Source: Budorcas taxicolor
Lineage: Eukaryota; Chordata; Mammalia; Artiodactyla; Bovidae
Assembly: GCF_023091745.1 (NCBI RefSeq)
Contig: NC_068912.1
Span: 62,152,567-62,216,566 of the forward strand
Direction of reading: 5' to 3'
DNA length: 64,000 bases
Shown: positions 1 to 11,992 of the stretch, one piece after another
Numbering within the stretch: position 1 is the first letter of the stretch
Layout: every line of letters starts with the position of its first letter
Position numbers and translations under genes: made by a program
The notes under the pieces: model-generated
The model's input: only the letters and a program-made list of their open reading frames with translations
What the model was told of the DNA's origin: nothing
The model's database searches: none

Positions 1-2440
1 TTAAATTACTGATATTGGACACTGTTGGAGTGCCCCTTTTCATACACACTGAAGCACTCCACTGGCCCCAGCAGTCACTAAGACTAGTGGATTTTAATAG
101 TTATAGATCTTAAATGGAGGGTTAGAAATTGTTTCTTTTCATTACAATTACAACAAGGAATTAACCCCAAGGGTATCCACTTAATTCCATAATATATAGA
201 CTGGAACGCTAATGTGGCTCCTCTACAGTGTAATAAAGAGGCAACTGGCCCTTCTCTCCCTAGGGTGGGTTTCTGTAAAATGTATCACACACAAAAAAAT
301 TGTAAAACGAAGAAGATTTGAAGTTAACAAGCTCCATAATATCACCAGCTCCAGTGCTTGGTATGAGCAAGCCTTCATAGGCACTAGGCACTGTTGTGTT
401 TTTTTTTTTCCAGTGGGAAGCTCAGCCCCAGCACTTTGACTGACACACATGTGTCAGCGCTTCAGTGACACATGTGTGTCAGTGCTTCACTGATATAAGG
501 AAAATGGAAAATAAGAAGAGGAAGAAAAATTTACAGTTAAGCACAGAAGGTCACAAAGAGAGAAGAGACTTGGACAGGACTTATTCATTACTCCATTTCT
601 GAAATGGGATGGGCAGTGCACGCTGGCCACTTCTGGTCATGTCAGCTTAACCCTTTGTACTTTGCAGTGACCTTAGCTTCATTTTATGGGAACTCCCTCC
701 CTCCTTGCTAGAAGCTGAAGCAACATCAGAGGTTAGGATTTTCTATCTTCAGGCTCCAAGTGTCTAAAGCCACTTCCTGGCAGAGATTTAAAATCTCAGA
801 TCCCTGCTAATTAGCCCTCTCAGTTAAAGACATTTTTATTTCCCAATACGTTTTCATGATGTTTGAACCAAAAGAGAACAACTACAGTATTTCAGAAATA
901 GAGCTTTAAGCAGAAGTGGGCCAGGATATTGAAAGAGGCAATGGCAATTCAATAGAAAGAAGAATGTTCTTCTCTTATATTATGTATGTCCAACATATGT
1001 TGTCATATTTGGCCCACTACAGGCTTCTAGCCTGTCATTACTTGGGAGTCACTTCTTCCCCAAAGTGTCAGCTCTCTAGAAATCTGCAAATTTGCCAGTG
1101 AGTGAGGAAAAAACTGATGATCCAGACAGGAGAAAAAGCAAATCACTCAAGTCATCTGTCCTCATCTAGCATGCAGATTTCATTTCCAGTGATTTAGATA
1201 ATATTGTCTAGGAAAGACACAAAGGAACCCTATCTTCAGTGAAAAGCACCCTTTTACAAATCAAAATTCCCAGCTTCCCTCTTGAGACAGGAAGCGGTGA
1301 CCAGAAGCGAATGTCAAGAGGGCTGCCAGGAGGGTACCAGAGAGAAGTCATTAAAGAGCACAGAGGAAGATATTTATCTTGAGAAAAAGTTGAGAATCCT
1401 CATTCCTAGCCAGGAGTTGCAGAAATCATTCTAAGAGAGTTTAGAATCATTCACAAATCGATGAGGGGCAGAAAGAGGGTTGAAGAAGATCTTGCCCAAG
1501 AAAACAAACACGATCAGGATTCCACCAGAAAACTGACCAAGGAGACAGTGTACATGGCTTAGCAGGTGATTCAACATTTAGCTATGCAGCCAAGACTTTT
1601 TAAATTATAAATTATGAACTCACTATCAAGGATGATGGGAGTAATACAAATGACAATCAATGGTCCAAAACTTTTCTGTCTCCATGTTTCCTTATCCCCC
1701 ATTTTATCTCCTTAGTCCCACATGTCTCTATAAGCTACATTCCCTTAATATATAAAATGTTGACTTATTAAAAATTGTATGCAACTTAAAATAGCTCCTT
1801 AAGCATCTTTCCCCAATGACTTAAATTTGTTTGTTCTAGGTTCATAAATGGGGAGCTTGAAGCATTTAAAAAACACACACAAGTGTGGTATCAAATGTTT
1901 TATTTTTTCTAAGCTCAAAGCACTTTAATTGGCTCTTCCCTTTAAAATATAATTAAAAAGAATAAGCTCACCTATGTAGAAATTTCTCATTTCTTTATTT
2001 ACCTTAAATCTTTCATGCAAGAAACTGTTAATGTTCTTTGTTTTGTACTAAATAGAAATAAGATACAAAACAATTCTCTAATTAGGATTACATGGGATGT
2101 ATGCCTTACAAGTTTGATTTCTTAATTTCCCCCTGACATTTTCAAATTGAATATCATAGTCAAAATCAATCTAACCAATAAAAAGCAATTTAATTTTTAT
2201 AATGAACCAAGAGAATATCTAAATTTGGCATATCAGACAGTTTTTGTCTCTGCTGAATTATTTTGGGAAATATTTTAGTTAAACTGACTTACAGCGGCAA
2301 ATTTCACAATCCTTCAAGTAGTATAAGACTGTGGTCCCTGATATAATTATTTAGGGCAAAAGCTTATTCACATCAAATCATGCTTGGAAAGTATCTGAAA
2401 TATGTACTCCTGTTTGTTCTATTTATAATACTGTTTGTCT
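1..2440. other. Unique sequence, no gene recognised
   Basis: AT-rich sequence with no open frame that looks like a real protein; the short frames near 212-450 and 916-1101 lack any recognisable domain and overlap on opposite strands. I recognise no ruminant-specific repeat. The one structured element is the hairpin at 439-483, listed separately. Confidence 0.6.
439..483. repeat. Perfect 18-bp inverted repeat (hairpin)
   Basis: Left arm 439-456 and right arm 466-483 are exact reverse complements, separated by a 9-base spacer. Each arm carries an alternating CA/TG core around ACATGT. The duplex arm is long enough to extrude as a cruciform or, if transcribed, to form a stable stem. No poly-A tail, target duplication or repeat family was recognised around it. 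Confidence 0.9.
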
Positions 2441-2456
2441 TAAAGTTCACATTCTT
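2441..2456. repeat. Target-site duplication, left copy
   Basis: The 16-base word TAAAGTTCACATTCTT occurs here and again at 2592-2607 without mismatch, bracketing the tRNA SINE. The last bases merge with the T-run of the SINE tail. Confidence 0.9.
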
Positions 2457-2591
2457 TTTTTTTTTAATATTTATTTATATATTTATTTATTTATTTAGGC
2501 CCTGAAATCTTAACTCCCTGCCAGGGATTGAACCCTCACCCCCTGCATTAGAAGGCGAAGTCTTAACCACTGGACTGCCAGGGAAGTCCCC
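2452..2591 (-). mobile_element. Cetartiodactyl tRNA-derived SINE (CHR type), minus strand
   Basis: Read on the minus strand it begins with the GGACTTCCCTGG-like head and contains the GGTTCAATCCCTGG B-box-like word, then ends in a (TAAA)n/A tail (plus-strand T-run and ATTT repeats at 2455-2501). It is flanked by a perfect 16-bp target-site duplication at 2441-2456 and 2592-2607. The family is tRNA-derived and mobilised by a LINE in trans. The family name is from memory of the consensus. Confidence 0.85.
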
Positions 2592-2607
2592 TAAAGTTCA
2601 CATTCTT
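2592..2607. repeat. Target-site duplication, right copy
   Basis: Exact second copy of the 16-base word at 2441-2456, directly after the head of the minus-strand SINE. It shows retroposition at this site. Confidence 0.9.
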
Positions 2608-2832
2608 AAAGACTATAGCTTTTCAATATCAGATACATCACTGGAGCATTTGATTTTCCAATATCCATACCATTGTTAATGATTATTTGGATTTAACAAA
2701 TACTTCTTTAGTGATATAATACTTTTTAAATGATACAAATGCTTGCTAGAACATAAACAGAATAAGTAACTATTTATCATATGTTGTCCTTCCCAAACAA
2801 CACAGGCTATCTCAAAATTGGAATATTAACAC

Positions 2833-2862
2833 ACCAAAAACAAACAAACAAACAAATAAAAA
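2833..2862. repeat. (CAAA)n simple repeat
   Basis: Four to five tandem CAAA units followed by TAAA. They lie just outside the 3' end of the minus-strand BovB copy that starts at 2874 and may belong to its insertion junction. Confidence 0.75.
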
Positions 2863-2873
2863 CTTTTGTTCTT

Positions 2874-4090
2874 TCAGTCAGTCAGATCAGTCATTGAGTC
2901 ATGTCCAACTCTTTGCGACCCCATGAACCGCAGCAAACCAAGCCTCCCTGTCCATCACAAACTCCCAGAGTTTACCCAAACTCATGTCCATTGAGTCAGT
3001 GATGCCATCCAATTATCTCATCCTCTGTTGTCCCCTTCTCCTCCTACCCTCAATCTTTCCCAGCATCAGGGTCTTTTCAAATGACTCAGTTCTTCATCAG
3101 GTGGCCAAAGTATTGGAGTTTCAACTTTAGCATCAGTCCTTCTAATGAATATTCAGGACTGATCTCCTTTAGGATGGACTGGTTGGATCTCCTTGCAGTC
3201 CAAAGGACTCTCAAGAGTCTTCACCAACACCACAGTTCAAAAGCATCAGTTCTTCGGTGCTCAGATTTCTTTATAGTCCAACTCTCACATCCATACATGA
3301 CTACTGGGAAAACCATAGCCTTGACTAGACAGACCTTTGTTGGCAAAGTAATGTCTCTGCTTCTTAATATGCCATCTAGGCTGGTCATAACTTTCCCTCC
3401 AAGGAATAAGCGTCTTTTTATTTCATGGCTGCCATGACCATCTGCAGTGATTTTGGAGCCCAGAAAGATAAAGTCTGACACTGTTTCCACTGTTTTCCCA
3501 TCTATTTCCCATGAAGTGATGGGACCGGATGCCATGATCTTCGTTTTCTGAATGTTGAGCTTTAAGCCAACATTTTCACTCTCCTCTTTCACTTTCATCA
3601 AGAGGCTTTTTAGTTCCTCTTCACTTTCTGCGTAAGGGTGGTGTCATCTGCATATCTGAGGTTATTGATATTTCTTCTGGCAATCTTGATTCCAGCTTGT
3701 GCTTTTTCCAGCCCAGCGTTTCTCATGATGTATTCTGAGCATAAGTTAAATAAGCACAGTGGCAATATATACAGCCTTGACGTACTCCTTTTCCTATTTG
3801 GAACCAGTCTGTTGTTCCATGTCCAGTTCTAACTGTTGCTTCCTGACCTGCATACAGGTTTCTCAAGAGGCAGGTCAGGTGGTCTGCGATTCCCATCTCT
3901 TTCAGATTTTTCCACAGTTTATTGTGATCCATACAGTCAAAGGCTTTGGCATAGTCAATAAAGCAGAAGTAGATGTTTTTCTGGAACTCTCTTGCTTTTT
4001 CAATGATCCAGCAGATGTTGGCAGTTTGATCTCTACTTCCTTTGCCTTTTCTAAAACCAGCTTGAACATCTGGAAGTTCACGGTTCACGT
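2874..4090 (-). mobile_element. BovB (RTE) LINE, 5'-truncated, minus strand
   Basis: The right-to-left reading gives the RT palm and the whole 3' end of BovB, ending with the CAGTC-type 3' tail that Bov SINEs share. The 5' limit is at 4090, within the reverse transcriptase just upstream of the ELPDVQAGFRKG block, so the endonuclease and the N-terminal RT are missing. Length is about 1.2 kb against a family length of about 3.2 kb. BovB is an RTE-clade non-LTR retrotransposon known for patchy distribution between squamates and ruminants that is attributed to horizontal transfer. Confidence 0.95.
3221..4088 (-). pseudogene. BovB reverse transcriptase fragment, broken
   Basis: Two open pieces, 3723-4088 and 3221-3601, are joined out of frame. 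The first holds the RT blocks ELPDVQAGFRKG, FIDYAKAFDC and the GVRQGC region; the second holds the post-palm C-terminal region with MYGCESW. The YADD codons are intact at 3643-3654, but just beyond them one base is missing compared with the copies at 48.1 and 61.75 kb, shifting the frame. There is no endonuclease part. No function is expected. Confidence 0.9.
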
Positions 4091-4687
4091 TTTTCCTTTA
4101 CAAGATTCCAAAGATCACACTGATAGATGACCAGTGGAAGAGCAAAAATCGTATCTCTGACAATAGTAGTGCTGTGTAAATCAGAAATACTCCACCAGCT
4201 CTTTAATTCTGGTCAGTTTCTCAAACTTTTGCTCAACATGACCAAGGACCCTGGAGACAATGGCCCCAAACTGAATGTTTTGATTTTCATTTTAAAACTG
4301 CTTTTTCTCCCATATTTACCCTTTTGGTGAAAAGGGCAAGTCATTTTCTAAAACCAAGGGGATTTTCTGGACATGTTAAGTTGAAATGATATTAGACTTG
4401 CAGTTGGATGTGTCTGACAACAATTTAGATATGCACTTCAGCCTCTGGGTTGAAGAAATAAATCTGGGAATCACTAATATAGAGATGGGATTTAAATTCA
4501 TGAAATTACCTATATGATGAATATAGATGGAGAAGAAGAAAAGCATGAGAACTGAGATAAAGGGGGAGAACCCCATAATCTACAAGGAGGGGAACGATCA
4601 GAGAATGTAGGAAGACGCAGAGAGTGAGGTGAGCAGGAATCCTGGCTAGTGTGGGAGCCTGTTTATCAAGTGAAGCTGGAGTTTCAA
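4091..4687. other. Unique sequence
   Basis: Sequence between a BovB copy and a SINE cluster. No coding frame, RNA gene or repeat family recognised. Confidence 0.5.
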
Positions 4688-5150
4688 GGGCTTCCCTCAT
4701 AGCTGAGTTGGTAAAGACTCCACCTGCAATGAGGAGTAAAGTAAAGTAAAGTGAAGTCGCTCAGTCGTGTCTGACTCTTTGCGACCCTGTGGACTGTAGC
4801 CTACCAGGCTCCCCGTCCATGGAGTTTTCCAGGCCAGAATACTGGAGTGGGTTGCCATTTCCTTCTCCAGGGGATCTTCCCAACCCAGGGGACCCCGCTT
4901 CAATTCCTGGGTTGGGAAGATTCTCTGGAAAAGGGATAGGCTAGCCACTCCAGTATTCTAAGGCTTTTCTTGTAGTTCAGCTGGTATTGAATCCACCTGC
5001 AATGTGGGAGCCCTGGGTTCGATCCCTGGGTTGGGAAGATCCCCTGGAGGAGGGAAAAGCTACCCACTCCAGTAATCTGGCCTGGAGAATACCATGGACT
5101 AAGTCCAAGGGGTCACAAAGAGTCAGACACGACTGAGTGAATTCAGCATT
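4688..5150 (+). mobile_element. Double-headed Bov-tA SINE, interrupted
   Basis: The first tRNA-like head (GGGCTTCCCTCATAGCTGAG) begins at 4688 and breaks off near 4731. The match resumes at 4899 with the continuation around CTGGGTTGGGAAG, followed by a second tRNA-like head at about 4962 and the Bov-A body ending near 5150 in CGACTGAGTGA. The same two-head layout occurs uninterrupted at 38650-38925. The gap is filled by another SINE on the opposite strand. Confidence 0.8.
4732..4898 (-). mobile_element. Bov SINE nested inside a Bov-tA, minus strand
   Basis: It starts with a short AGTAAAGTAAAG tail repeat, then the inverted Bov-A body (CGCTCAGTCGTGTCTGACTC) to about 4898. It splits the plus-strand double-headed Bov-tA between 4731 and 4899, so it is the younger insertion of the two. 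Confidence 0.7.
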
Positions 5151-7461
5151 CAACAACAGCACAGGTGTTTCAAGAAGGAACGTGATGATCTCTGTCAACT
5201 GCTACTTATAGGTCAGGTTTAGATAGTTAACCACTGACTTTATCAACATAGTGATTATCAGTGAACTTGATAAGAGCTCTTTCAATGAGTGCTGAGGGTG
5301 AAAACATGATTGGAGTGACTCTAAAATTGGAGTGGCAAAGACAAAGAGATTGTTAAGAAATCTCCAATAAAAGGTAATGCATAATTGGTAACTGGAGAGG
5401 GATGTTGAGACAGAATATTTTTTTAAGATAGAAAAAAATCATATTATGCTTATGTATCACGTAGAGCAAAAAAATAATTGCTTTTTGATTCCTTGAGCAG
5501 GAAGGAGGATCGGATCCTCTTTGACAAGCGAGGGAGACAAGCAGGGGGAGTTCATCAATAGCACCAGGGAGGAGGGCAGAGTTCATGAGGTGGATAGATG
5601 TGGTGGCAGCAGCAAATGGAAATTTCTCATCTGATGGTTTCTGTTTTCTTACCATTTAGGTCTCAAGGAAGGTCAGCCTTCTTTGACCACCCAGTCTAAA
5701 AAGTTCACCTTTTCATAGGGTCCCGTATAACCCTATTTTACCATCCTTATAGCACTCAAGACTTTTTAAAAAACAATGTTGTATGATTTGTTTACTTAAT
5801 TATATATACATTTCCCAGCTAAGAGTTTGTGCCTTCCTTCTCTTCTTTATTGCTATATCCTTAATCCCTGTAACTGAAAAGCAGAGCATACCCATAGCAG
5901 CTTAACATATAATTGTTAAATGAATGAGTCAATGAACACTTCAGAGACAAGCACTTCCAAGAATCTGGATGATTTCAAACGTATGATTACTAGTCTCAAG
6001 TATTTTTCTAGAATTATTCATACAGGGAATATAGTATGTGTATATTTGTGCCTATGTTACTTGCTCTATTGAATATGTACACTCCGAAAAGTTTTGTGAT
6101 AGTGAATTACTTCACTCAGGAGCATGTTACAGGTTGCAGACTATGAGCATTACAGAACATGAGCAGGTATCCCCAACACAAAAGCTCTAGCTAGTCTCAA
6201 TGGAACTGCACTTGACATTAAAAGGAGGGTGCAGAGAAGGAAAAGATCCATCAGAAAACAGAGAAAAGCCTTGGAACTCAGAACCATTGAAAAAGAGAAA
6301 ATTATCCTTAAATGTTTTTCTATTACTTGATATTTGCTTCCCATAATTTTCATTATTATTCCACTAAATCACTTCAGAGTTCAGCTAGTAGTATTAAGAT
6401 TCACTTTTACAAAGCTGTAAACTGATACTTTCATGAGATCAGAGATGGTGCTTTACACAAAGGAACTTACCTGCAGCTTCAGTAAAGGAACTCATAATCA
6501 TGCTGCCTGCCTTTCTTAGCCCACCTAAACCTCTCATTCCTCTAAGAGTGGAAAAGTCAATGTTGGATGATCACCAGTAACAGTAGTAACCATTATGTAT
6601 TTTTTCTGATACTGATTTTGCTTCTCTGGGTTGACTTGCATTAACCTGAATCAGGAATATTTATATAGAAGAAATAGTATATCCATGAATACCAAGTCCA
6701 AATCCTGAAAGAAGTGTTATATCTTGGTCAAACTATGCCCCAAAGCAGTTAAACATTACCCAGTGGTCCTGGGTTTAACCTGTCATTTATACCAGTTAGA
6801 GGGAATCCATGAAATTATCTATGGCTAGGCACCTTGAAAAGTTTCCAGGCTATTTTTCAAATGTTAACTGGTACTGCTGGTCACCCTTGCCAAACAGAAA
6901 TACAAGAGGGAGAGAAATGAGGGAACTGAGAACTGGGGATATAGATATCCTTTAAAAAAATATACAGTTTTGACAAAAGAAAAAAATACAAGATGCAATC
7001 TTGCCCTGTTCCTTTAGTTGTTTTTGTTTGTTTATTTAATTTTAAGTAGTGGAAGAGGCTTTGTTTTGAAGAGTTCATCATTCTTATTTCAAAATTGTGT
7101 TTCCCAAATGAGAAACAACATTCCATTCTCCTCTAAATCTCCAGTGAAGGAGAATTTCACACCCCAGTTCCAAACCACATATTAGAATAATAATATTCTG
7201 CCTGAGGTGAGGAATGACAACCCACCTTCCTGTTCACCACACAAAGACTTTTGCAATAAATAGAGTATAAAGAGATATTGTTTGATTATGTTCCCCCCCC
7301 AAATGAGGTAAATTCATTTAGTTAGAGGGTAAAAGATCAATTTACAAACTCCATAAACGTGTAAGAATAATCCAGGTTTTGTATCTTTTGTATAATACTT
7401 TCTTCTTCTTCCCTCCCTTCTTTCATTTTCTATCAATTTTTATGGTTTTTACTGCCAATAT
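5151..7461. other. Mostly unique sequence
   Basis: No gene recognised. An L2-like stretch lies at about 5700-5945. The remainder shows only short frames with no domain, for example 5353-5655 and 6881-7126 on the minus strand. Confidence 0.5.
5700..5945 (+). mobile_element. L2-like LINE 3' fragment (ancient)
   Basis: The order of words resembles the common mammalian L2 3' end: a 'Gaccttccttc...ctttattgctatatcc' core, then the closing 'ttgttaaatgaatgag' near 5917-5930. It is strongly diverged and the borders are approximate. Confidence 0.45.
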
Positions 7462-7813
7462 GAAGACTCTTGAGAGTCCCTTGGACTGCAAGGAGATCTA
7501 ACCAGTCTGTTCTGAAGGAGATCAGCCCTGGGATTTCTTTGGAAGGAATGATGCTAAAGCTGAAGCTCCAATACTTGGCCACCTCATGGGAAGAATTGAT
7601 TCATTGGAAAAGACCCTGATGCTGGGAGGGATTGGGGGCAGGAGGAGAAGGGGATGACAGCGGATGAGATGGCTGGATGGCATCAATGACTCAATGGACA
7701 TGAGTTTGAGTGAACTCCGGGAGTTGGTGATAGACAGGGAGGCCTGGTGTGCTGCGATTCATGGGTCGCAAAGAATCAGACACAACTGAGTGACTGAACT
7801 GAACTGAACTGAA
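7462..7813 (+). mobile_element. BovB LINE, 3' end only, plus strand
   Basis: Starts at the GAAGACTCTTGAGAGTCCC block and runs to the terminal CTGAACTGAACTGAACTGA tail, about 350 bp, covering the C-terminal codons and 3' UTR. No RT or endonuclease remains. Confidence 0.95.
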
Positions 7814-8129
7814 AACCATCAGAATGTGGTCTATTCATTAATAAATGTCATCCTTAATCTGACATAAAGAAAAAGGTGGTCCCTTTTCATAAACCAATAT
7901 CTTTCCAGGTTTGGTCTCCTCTGTTCCTTGGATCATCTTAACTGCTCTCCCTTGACCTTGAAACCTGCTTCATTTTCTACTTCTGGAATTCTACCCTAAG
8001 ACATCATCACTTCAGAAAAAAGGTTTTGGACAAAGCTGTGTCTATTAAGCACACAAATTTTATAAATAATAATAATAAGAGAAATCTCTCAAATTAAAAG
8101 TGCTAAGTAAATTCTAATTCACTTTGTTT

Positions 8130-8400
8130 AAAATAATATAGGGATATTTATATTTAATTATGAAGAGCATTAGGAATGCTTTGGATATTCAATGTTAAAT
8201 GAAAAATATAGGATGCAAAATTGTATAACTATGTGACTATCATTATATAGAAAGTAAAATTGAGTAGAAAGTAAAGAATATAATAAAAAGCAGAAATACA
8301 AATAAATCTTAAGAGATTAGGTAAGACAGCTGTGTTCTTTTCTTTCTGTATTCCAATTTTCTATAAAATTAGAATAAGTTTCAATTAAATTTTTTTAAAG
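8130..8400 (+). mobile_element. Ancient L1 (L1M-type) 3' end
   Basis: The sequence follows the order of the old mammalian L1 ORF2 end and 3' UTR: 'gttaaatgaaaaatataggatgcaaaattgt', the 'actatcatt' region, then the late 'tttctgtattccaattttctat' words. It is heavily diverged and carries no open frame. Confidence 0.5.
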
Positions 8401-9339
8401 ACATTCATGATATAAAAGGATTCATGTTTATTGCAATTGTTCTTTTTTCTTTTTAGGTATGTCTTACATCTTAGGATAGATTTTTGGGGGCAAAAAAAAT
8501 TTTTGGATTAGACCAAGATTTTTCTCTGAGCCAGTGATAAGGGCAGGGATTTAGAAGGGGAAAAAGTTACATAATCAGAATTTTATTAAAACTGTCTGGG
8601 ATTTTAGAGATCATCTGTTCAAAACTCTACATTTATATTAAAGAAACTGAGAAGGAAAAAGCTAGAAAAATATGAGAAGCAAATCAGTGGGTAGATCCAA
8701 ATGACATGCTGTAAGTTTAATTAAATTAATGAAATTTCATAGTCATAACTACTTCAGAGGGCTCTGAATATAGCTAACGGTAGATCTAGGCCTGCTGTCT
8801 TTCTCACTCACTCTCTCTGTCCCCACTTTTCCCTAGGCACATCTAGCTTCTTGCATCAAAAAATCCTATTTCTTTGAGCAATCTGCAGGGCAACATTTAC
8901 AAATCCTAGAGATAGAATTGAAGAAGTTTATTAGAACTGCCTAAGTTCTAGGAACTATGTATGTAATCAGTGCTATGGCAGTCCCTCTGCCCTCTGGCTC
9001 CCATTCCCCCAGCTTCTAGGCATGAAGACTGTTGACTGCCCACTCTGAGGTCCTCTCTGTGAATCACCTATGGTCCAAGCTGCCTTATTTATGTAAACTG
9101 TGGATAAAAGGTTACATGATGAGGATGGGATGGGTGGGACTAAGGGCATTTGTCTCAGAAGAAATGTCACTTATAAGACTTAAAAAACAGGATCAACACT
9201 AACAAATGTGGAGCTTCAAGTGCCCAAAACAAGACGAGTATGAATTTATGGTGTTAAAAAAAGAGATGTGAGATGATTAACACATTTTTGAAGAATTTAT
9301 ATAAATGCCTTCTACCTGTTCTCCTAAATCTCTGACTTG

Positions 9340-9810
9340 GTCCCCTTCGACCTGCTTTTGAATTCATCTTCATGCTGCTACTCTGGGCCAGAAACTCACT
9401 TAGGTATTTTCTTATGTGATTTTATTAATCATGTTTTTCTATCCCAATACTTTGACACCTGAAGCCCCTTCTAGGGCTATCAAATTCCTGGAGATCATAA
9501 ATGATTCATCTTTCATATGCAAATCAATCAATTGAGAGCCAGTCTACCATTGCACTGCCCTAATCACCCCAGGGGAGAACAACTAAAGGCAGTTCCCATA
9601 CCCCAGAGCCTGGTGAAAAGCCAGTCTAAAGCCTGCTTACTCTGCCCTGCCTTGTCTTTGTGATTGAAACAACAATAAAGGCTCTCACCCACATTTTTCC
9701 CTCTCTCCCTCTGCTGCCTGACCAACCTGGTGCTTCTCCCTATAGCCTTCATGGTGTGGTTCCCCTGATTCTCTTTAGAACTGTTAAGTAACAAACTATC
9801 TTTTCAATGG
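9340..9810 (+). mobile_element. Possible ancient LTR fragment
   Basis: Contains an AATAAA at about 9673 followed by a pyrimidine-rich stretch and a CCTGACCAACCTGG-type word, similar in style to the R/U5 part of old class I LTRs. No TG...CA borders or target duplication could be placed, so this is only a suggestion. Confidence 0.25.
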
Positions 9811-9879
9811 CAGTCCTCTCCTGATCTGCTGGCCCTACCAAATATGAACAAAAATAAAACCTACATTTAAAATAGTTAC

Positions 9880-10130
9880 TTCATTTAGCTTTTATAACAC
9901 TTCTGTAAGATGTTTCCCCATTTTTTTGAGATGACAAAGCTGAGATTCATCTATCTCAGAGCCTTCTACTTTGTTTATGCCAATACACTGTGGTGAGAAA
10001 AGTGTAATACTTCTAGTAAAATAGATTGGCTAGATTTGAATCCCACCTGGTATGAGTTTGGCAATAAAAAGCAACCTCAAGAATCTCAGTCACTCTACAC
10101 ATAAAATTTATTATCCCTTCTCACAAACCC
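9880..10130. mobile_element. MIR-like fragments
   Basis: The 9880-9990 stretch reads like an inverted MIR (word similar to 'cattttacagatgaggaaactgag'), and 10000-10125 reads like a forward MIR core ('gatttgaatccca', 'caacctcaagaatctcagt'). Both are highly diverged with approximate borders. Confidence 0.4.
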
Positions 10131-10370
10131 TCTGCAAGTTGAGATACTTTTCAGGGCAGCTCACTTCCCAGCAATAGATCATGGATTTTTCCAGGTTCTA
10201 CTTGTGGCTCCATCTCAACACAAGGCTTCCAGGAACTCCAAGACAGGCAAAGATAGAGGAGAAATAATTCACAACTGATTGTGAGTAACATAGACAGGAG
10301 GTGACCTATGTCACAACCTTCCAAGGGCCACAGACCAAAATTCGCTAAATAACCTAACTGCAGTGTAGGC

Positions 10371-10596
10371 AGGTTTCTTAGGTGGCACTAGTGGAAAAAA
10401 ATCCTCCTGCAAAGCTGGAGACATAAGAGATGCATGTTCAATCCCTGAGTTGGGACGATCAGCTGGAGGAGGGCATGGCAACCTGCTCCAGTATTCTTGC
10501 CTGGAGAATCCCAAGGACAGAGGAGCCCTGCCCTGTAGGCTACAGTCCATAGGGTTGCAAAGAGTCAGATACAATCGACCTAGCAACTTAGCCAAG
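10371..10596 (+). mobile_element. Bov-tA SINE, plus strand
   Basis: A diverged tRNA-like head near 10371, the TTCAATCCCTGAGTTGGG box at about 10438, then the Bov-A body (CTCCAGTATTCTTGCCTGGA at about 10486) and an end in AAAGAGTCAGATAC...CTAGCAACTTAGC. Confidence 0.9.
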
Positions 10597-11599
10597 TGAC
10601 TTAGCAGGCATGCACGAAGTAGGTAGTGAAACATAGTGGAGTATATAGATATTTGGTGAGTCTTCCAGCCTGTAACATACACTTACACCACTCTCCAGCT
10701 TTTTTTTTTTTTTTTCCTACCTTGGGCAATATCTTTACCTTCCATCAGCATATTCTAGTGTCCCAAGTGCAAAGTTCAATAGCTACTGTATTGGAAAAAT
10801 CAGCTGTGAATCATGCCTTCCATTTTAAACACATGGACACAATCATAGCTTAATATGTCATTCCCTTTATAGCCACTCAGAGCTCCAATATATTTTTATT
10901 GGTTCAATAACCTCTTTGCTTACTTATACATACAATATAAATTACTAAAATTAGAATCTACTTCACTCTCATTACCACTTTCAACTCTAGTTTTGGCTTC
11001 TCGTATGCTTATATTTGAGATTTTTTTAAGCTTTTAAAAACTTTATATTCTAGGAAGAGAATCACACACAGAAAACTGTCTTGATATCCAAATAGGTCTA
11101 AAGAAAACCAGAATCTCTTTTAGGATGCCACAGAATTAAATTGATTTATCATTCCCCTTTTAAACTACTTTCTCTATCAACTGCTTCTTCCTATTCCATT
11201 ACGAGTGTTTCTCTGCATGTCTCAAGAGCCCCCAAACAAGGTCATCTAATTGGTTTAGTTAATATTTTTCCAAATATAGCACCTCTTTGGGACCAAATTT
11301 CATACAAATTCCTCCATAGTTCATGACTCAGGGACAATCAGATATGTGGTCCTAATAAAACAAACTGCCAAAGTTGCTGAAAGGTACATGACCCCATGTG
11401 CTCTGTAACTCACCTCTGGAAGCTTAGCTCAGAAGATAGCTTTGGGTAAGGCAGTCTCACAAACATGGATTCCTCTCCAAAATAGCCTTGTGAAAATAAC
11501 TTTTTTTTAATTGAATAGAGCTACACTCATCATTTTCAGTTTAGTGTTGGCTTAGTATTTGAGAAGGTAGGAAAATATTGAATCACAGGTTTAGCCACC
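10597..11599. other. Unique sequence, no gene recognised
   Basis: Contains a 17-base T-run at about 10701 and short frames with no domain. Nothing else recognised. Confidence 0.5.
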
Positions 11600-11992
11600 A
11601 TGTTATCAGATTAAAGATCTAAATGTAAGACCAAAAACTATAAACTCTTAGAGGAGAACATAGGCAAAACACTCTCCGACATAAATCACAGCAGGATCCT
11701 CTATGACCCACCTCCCAGAATAATGGAAATAAAAGCAAAAATAAACAAATGGGACCTAATTAAAATTAAAAGCTTCTGCACAACAAAGGAAACTATAAGC
11801 AAGGTGAAAAGACAGCCTTCAAAATGGGGGAAAGTAATAGCAAATGAAGCAACTGATGAACAACTAATCTCAAAAATATACAAGCAACTCCTGCAGCTCT
11901 AGTCCAGAAAAATAAATGACCCAATCAAAAAATGGGTCAAAGAACTAAACAGACATTTCTCCAAAGGAGACATACAGATAACTAATAAACAC

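Larger units (their letters stand above)
7814..10370. other. Mostly unique sequence with ancient repeat scraps
   Basis: No gene recognised. It contains an old L1 tail (about 8130-8400), a possible LTR-like piece (about 9340-9810) and MIR-like pieces (about 9880-10130), each listed separately. Confidence 0.5.
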
